Shown here piece after piece: positions 5,074 to 8,541 of a DNA stretch of 8,541 nucleotides. The notes beneath the pieces were generated by a model that saw only the letters and a list, made by a program, of their open reading frames with translations, made no database searches and had not been told where the DNA came from. Source of the stretch: CAZAGD01 sp049699975 (lineage in GTDB: Bacteria > Desulfobacterota > SM23-61); contig JBNAWB010000162.1 in NCBI GenBank assembly GCA_049699975.1, forward strand, positions 1-8,541. The letters are read 5' to 3'. A program made the translations under genes and the position numbers. Each line of letters starts with the position of its first letter. Position 1 is the first letter of the stretch.

Positions 5074-6798
5074 TTACAAGATGACCAGGCTACGCATGCG
5101 GTTGATGGCGGCGGCGATTTCGTAAATTCTGGGCAGAGCATAATCGCCTCTGCGGAAGGGAGAAATAATGTCCAATCCTTTTTCTTGCACTTCTTTTAAT
5201 GCTTGCCGCAGGCCATGAGCCAAAGCAACTTTCCCGTTAAAATACCGCGAGGCGGTGAAATGAATTAAATCCCCTATAGCGTTAGTTTGACTTTCATCTA
5301 CCACTTGCGAAACTTGCGTAAGATCTATAACCGTTCGCCCATAAATAATGGTCTTTAAACCTTTGGCATCAATCTTCACTTCTCTTTTTCCGCGCTGAGG
5401 ATCAAAACTTTCTGGTAAAGGGATGCGTTCTTTTATTTGGCCAAAAAAAGCTCCTCCTTCTGCTCGGCGCAGAGTTGGAAATTGTTCTCTAATCTCTTTT
5501 GCTCTTTTGGTCACATCTTGAGGGAGATAATTCTCCATCATGATAACGCGGTCGGCTACTTCAAAATAATCACCTGAACCACCCATGACTAAGATAGTGG
5601 AAACTCCCATTTCTTCGTAAAGCTGGCGCACTTTGTCAATAAAAGGGGTGATGGGCTCTTTTTCTTTAACTACTAAGGCTTGCATGCGCTGATCACGGAT
5701 CATGAAGTTTGTTGCTGATGTATCTTCATCAATTAAAAGAACCTTGGCTCCCAATTCTAAAGCTTCTATTATATTGGCGGCCTGGGAGGTGCTTCCCGAG
5801 GCATTTTCGGTGGAGAAAGGAGAGGTGCTCTTGCCAAAAGGTAAGTTATTAATGAAAGGGCTGATGTCCACTTTTTCCACAAATCTTCCATCTTCGGCCC
5901 TTATCTTTACAGCTCCTGGATGAGTCACCACCAACTCTCGGCCATCTCCGGGAATATGCGGGTAAACTCCTTTCTCAATGGCGTTGAGGAGAGTTGACTT
6001 CCCGTGAAAACCACCACCCACGATAAGAATAACTCCTTCAGGAATGGCCATCCCTTTAATCCTTCCCTGATTTTTAGTTTCGACTTGGGCGGCGAGCTCG
6101 GGAGGAGTTTGCCAGACAACTATTTTATTTTTATTTCCGCTCTCCATCATTAATGGCCGGTCATCCCCGCCACTTTTTCGAGGGAGAATAGATCCATCAG
6201 CTAAAAAACAGATCCATTTCTTCTCCACAAGTTGAGCGCGGATATATTCTTGATCTTCCACAACCTCCACATGATGTTTAATTTCTTGGGGAGAATGGTG
6301 GTCGTAGTATAGAGTTTTTTCTACTAAATGGGGTAGCTCCCCGAAAAACATTTCTTCAGCCTGCCGTCCCAAAATTGTACGTCCGGCAGCAGGTAGACCT
6401 AAAGTAAAGCGTATTTCTACCCAATCTTTATCCACAAAACAGGAGGTTCTCTCCAAGACTTCTTGGCCTGGTAAGTCAATGGAGATGCGGCCACTATGGC
6501 CGATTCCTCTGGTTCCTTTGACTATATTTTTAATGGCCCCATGAAATTTTCGGGTTAGATAGTCTCTCAAAGCCAGAGCGCGGACTTTGTTCACAAATAA
6601 GTCATGCGGAAATTTAGCTACTTTTTGGGGGACTTTGAGGCGCAGGCGACTGGGGCTGGCAAAAGGGTCGCCTTGGACATGATCGATAAATAATTGAAAA
6701 TTGCCAAAATCATAAGTTCCTTCAATTTCTTTATACGCCTTGTAGCCCCGCCCATCAAGGCGGGCTAAGATTTTTTTTAATTCTTCTTTAGTGAGCAT
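5074..6798 (-). CDS. Predicted ATPase of the ABC class, second copy
   Basis: Identical in all 574 residues to the protein encoded at 935-2659, with the same motifs: Walker A at plus-strand 5992-6018, the signature-like ASGSTSQAAN and Walker B LLIDED. Start codon, GAGAGG ribosome-binding site and promoter are all preserved. In this copy the downstream neighbour is visible: the DUF5615 gene of unit 1 points toward it across block A, so the two are convergent with 1,059 bases between stops. No drift has accumulated, so it is not evidence of a second functional paralogue. Confidence 0.93.
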   Translation of the reverse strand: MLTKEELKKILARLDGRGYKAYKEIEGTYDFGNFQLFIDHVQGDPFASPSRLRLKVPQKVAKFPHDLFVNKVRALALRDYLTRKFHGAIKNIVKGTRGIGHSGRISIDLPGQEVLERTSCFVDKDWVEIRFTLGLPAAGRTILGRQAEEMFFGELPHLVEKTLYYDHHSPQEIKHHVEVVEDQEYIRAQLVEKKWICFLADGSILPRKSGGDDRPLMMESGNKNKIVVWQTPPELAAQVETKNQGRIKGMAIPEGVILIVGGGFHGKSTLLNAIEKGVYPHIPGDGRELVVTHPGAVKIRAEDGRFVEKVDISPFINNLPFGKSTSPFSTENASGSTSQAANIIEALELGAKVLLIDEDTSATNFMIRDQRMQALVVKEKEPITPFIDKVRQLYEEMGVSTILVMGGSGDYFEVADRVIMMENYLPQDVTKRAKEIREQFPTLRRAEGGAFFGQIKERIPLPESFDPQRGKREVKIDAKGLKTIIYGRTVIDLTQVSQVVDESQTNAIGDLIHFTASRYFNGKVALAHGLRQALKEVQEKGLDIISPFRRGDYALPRIYEIAAAINRMRSLVIL

Positions 6799-6847
6799 TT
6801 TTGCCTCTCGTTATTTACCCAATAGTTTTGCAATAGTAGTTAATAGA

Positions 6848-6875
6848 ATTATAGCTTCTTTCTACGGTTGGGCAA
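6848..6875 (-). promoter_or_regulatory. ATPase promoter, second copy
   Basis: TTGCCC (6870-6875), 16-base spacer, TATAAT (6848-6853) on the minus strand, identical to the unit 1 promoter. Confidence 0.65.
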
Positions 6876-6889
6876 ATATATTAAAATTT

Positions 6890-7423
6890 ACCGCCGAGAG
6901 CGCCGAGGAATTTATGAATTTTTTATGCCACAGAGGACACTGAGGCCACAGAGAGAGAAAAAAAATTTTTTTCCTCTTTTCCTCCCCTTAAGGTAAGGGG
7001 AGGGGAGGTGGGGTTATTATTCACCGCAGTGAGCGCCAAGGGCGCAGAGGAATTTTAAGGTTCCCTCACCCCTGCCTTGTGATGTATTGAAACTTATTCC
7101 ACAGGGCAAGTCCTCGCCCACGAGAGACTGTGTGGTAAGGTCATCGCGAGGGAGCGGAGCGACCGTGGCGATCTCGTAAGGCATTGAAATTTAAGAGATG
7201 GCCACGCTCCCCCGCAGCAAGCGCGGGGTCGCCTCGACCTACGCTCCCTTGTAATGACCCAAAATTGTAGAGCATGGGTTCATCTATGGTTCATCCCTGG
7301 CCGCATTTTCGGCTTGCCCTACGTTTTATCCTTAATCACCCAGGGACCACTATCCAGGGCATGTAATTTTTTAAAAATATTTTACAATCCTTTCTCTGTG
7401 AACTCTGCGCGCTCTGGGAGAGT
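6890..7423. repeat. Composite repeat cassette, block B, second copy
   Basis: Identical to 2751-3284, including the CTCCCCTTA hairpin (6981-7003) and the palindrome with nested hairpins (7140-7258). It again fills the gap between the two divergent promoters. No gene is supported here; a frame at 7254-7442 is translated repeat. Confidence 0.85.
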
Positions 7424-7455
7424 AATCTTTTTCATGCAATAATAAAACAAGAATT

Positions 7456-7474
7456 TAATCCTTGCCCAGGATTA
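7456..7474. promoter_or_regulatory. Candidate toxin-antitoxin operator, second copy
   Basis: TAATCC-N7-GGATTA around the -35 hexamer, unchanged from unit 1. Confidence 0.45.
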
Positions 7475-7490
7475 GTTTTTCTTTTAAAAT
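7462..7490 (+). promoter_or_regulatory. DUF433-DUF5615 promoter, second copy
   Basis: TTGCCC (7462-7467), 17-base spacer, TAAAAT (7485-7490). The GGGGAA ribosome-binding site follows at 7530-7535. Confidence 0.6.
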
Positions 7491-7542
7491 TTATTCAAGA
7501 GAATTAATAAAAAAAAATGGGATAAAAAAGGGGAATGACTCA

Positions 7543-7785
7543 ATGAAAAAGGAAGATTTATTAAAGAGGATTTCAATTGATCCAAATATTTGTTTTGGAA
7601 AACCGTGTATCCGAGGGCATAGGATATGGGTTTCTCTTATTTTAGATTTTTTAGCAAGCGGGATGACCATTCAAGAAATCCTTAAAGAATATCCCGGTAT
7701 AGAAGAAGCCGATATTTTAGCGTGTCTGGCATATGGGGCTGAAATGACTCGCGAACGCTATATTGATGTGCCTCTCGGGAATTAA
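7543..7785 (+). CDS. DUF433 family antitoxin-like protein, second copy
   Basis: Identical 80-residue protein to the one at 3404-3646, with the same ATG chosen because of GGGGAA seven bases before it. It shows the DUF433 core (SIDPNICFGKP, GHRIWVSLIL, YPGIEEADILACLAYGAE) and stops two bases before the toxin ATG. If the tandem duplication is real, antitoxin and toxin dosage would double together, keeping their ratio. Confidence 0.9.
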   Translation: MKKEDLLKRISIDPNICFGKPCIRGHRIWVSLILDFLASGMTIQEILKEYPGIEEADILACLAYGAEMTRERYIDVPLGN

Positions 7786-7787
7786 AA

Positions 7788-8153
7788 ATGAAATTTAAAT
7801 TAGATGAAAATTTAGGACAAAGAGGGGTTGATTTATTTCGGGAAGCTGGCTATGACACGGCCACAGTGGCAGAAGAAAGACTTTGTTCAGCCACTGATCG
7901 AGAACTTCTTGAGCATTGTCAAAAAGAGAAAAGATGCTTAGTAACTCTTGACTTGGATTTTGGCAATCCAATTATTTTTAATCCTAAAGAATATTTTGGT
8001 ATTGCTGTTATCCGACTCCCTTCAAAACCCACACCTAATGACCTTTATGATACGATTCGCACCATGATAAAAGGGCTGGCGCAAAAAAATCTGCAAGGGT
8101 CGCTCTGGATCGTCCAAAAAGGCCGAATCCGCGAATATCTTCCTGAAGAATAA
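7788..8153 (+). CDS. DUF5615 PIN-like putative toxin nuclease, second copy
   Basis: Identical 121-residue protein to the one at 3649-4014, with the acidic residues Asp6, Glu7, Asp37, Asp55 and Asp57 intact. It is followed 33 bases later by block A of the truncated third unit. There is no sign of inactivation in either copy. Confidence 0.9.
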   Translation: MKFKLDENLGQRGVDLFREAGYDTATVAEERLCSATDRELLEHCQKEKRCLVTLDLDFGNPIIFNPKEYFGIAVIRLPSKPTPNDLYDTIRTMIKGLAQKNLQGSLWIVQKGRIREYLPEE

Positions 8154-8187
8154 ATTTTCATTTCAAATAAAAATACGAATTTTTTAC

Positions 8188-8541
8188 CGCCGAGAGCGCC
8201 AAGGGCACAGAAGGATTTTAAAACCCCCTCACCTTTTTCCTCTCCCCCCAGGGGAGAGGAGGTTCTGGATTGGCCATAGAGGCCACAGAGAAAAAATAAT
8301 TTTAATTTCCTTCTTTCCTCCCCTTAAGGTAAGGGGAGGGTAGGTGGGGTTATTTTTTTAACAGCAGATAACGCCAAGATCACAGAGAAATTTTTGTTTT
8401 TAAATGATTTGCCACGGAGGTTTAAGGGGACATAGAGATTTGATGAAATTAGTATATAATTTAATTTTTGAATTCTTGATTATTAATATCTGCGTTGATC
8501 TGCGTTCATCTGCGTCCCAAATACTTCACCGTCGAGACCGC
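8188..8541. repeat. Composite repeat cassette, block A (second full-context start), truncated by window end
   Basis: Equals the first half of the block at 4047-4755 shifted by two units' spacing, beginning at 8186 to 8188 and running to the window end. It includes the CCTCTCCCC hairpin (8239-8259), the CTCCCCTTA hairpin (8317-8339) and the decamers (8488-8517). No gene is seen in it. Confidence 0.85.
8279..8541. repeat. Start of a third repeat unit, truncated by the window end
   Basis: These 263 bases equal bases 1-263, so the two ends of the window are a direct terminal repeat of each other. That is the usual signature of a contig from a circular path. The stretch contains only block A material (CTCCCCTTA hairpin, TCTGCGTT decamers) and no gene. 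Confidence 0.97.

Larger units (their letters stand above)
4140..8278. repeat. 4,139-bp direct tandem repeat, unit 2
   Basis: This is the second complete unit, in the same orientation as the first and directly abutting it with no spacer. No substitution or indel relative to unit 1 was found by eye. Because the copies are indistinguishable, genes here should not be counted as independent paralogues until the duplication is confirmed in reads. Confidence 0.98.

Overview
The window is 8,541 bases long but holds only 4,139 bases of unique sequence. Positions 1-4139 repeat at 4140-8278 with no difference in any line I compared, and a third copy begins at 8279 and is cut off after 263 bases. Such a perfect direct repeat fits a circular molecule read round twice, a very recent tandem duplication, or an assembly that looped through a repeat. 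The sequence alone cannot decide. The unit has no replication, mobilisation, transposase or integrase gene, which argues against a self-replicating plasmid.

Each unit carries three credible genes. On the minus strand (935-2659; copy at 5074-6798) is a complete predicted ATPase of the ABC class (COG3044 / ABC_ATPase family, the family of trypanosome MRB1590). Its bacterial role is not established. On the plus strand (3404-3646 and 3649-4014; copies at 7543-7785 and 7788-8153) is a two-gene operon: a DUF433 antitoxin-like protein followed two bases later by a DUF5615 PIN-like putative toxin nuclease. Both transcription units have recognisable sigma-70-type promoters, and a perfect inverted repeat overlaps the -35 of the toxin-antitoxin promoter.

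About 44% of the unit is non-coding, and most of that is two diverged versions of one composite repeat cassette. Block B (2751-3284) lies exactly between the two divergent promoters. Block A (4047-4755, wrapping to 1-616) lies beyond the toxin gene, upstream of the convergent end of the ATPase gene. Both carry the same modules in the same order: purine-rich 'cgccgagagcgcc' and 'gaggccacagag' tracts, a CTCCCCTTA hairpin, a long MITE-like palindrome that begins and ends in GTCAT/ATGAC, a 'gagcatgggttcatc' module and a 'ctctgtgaactctgcg' module. Four of the short reading frames in these blocks are translations of repeats, not genes.

Such mixed intergenic repeats, with an orphan toxin-antitoxin pair and an ABC-class ATPase, suggest a bacterial chromosome, probably of an uncultivated lineage. 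No marker gene allows a taxonomic call. No functional link between the ATPase and the toxin-antitoxin pair is visible: they are divergent, separately promoted, and separated by a repeat cassette. I see no clear new multi-gene system. The most notable points are the exact tandem structure, the paired repeat cassettes and the candidate autoregulatory operator.
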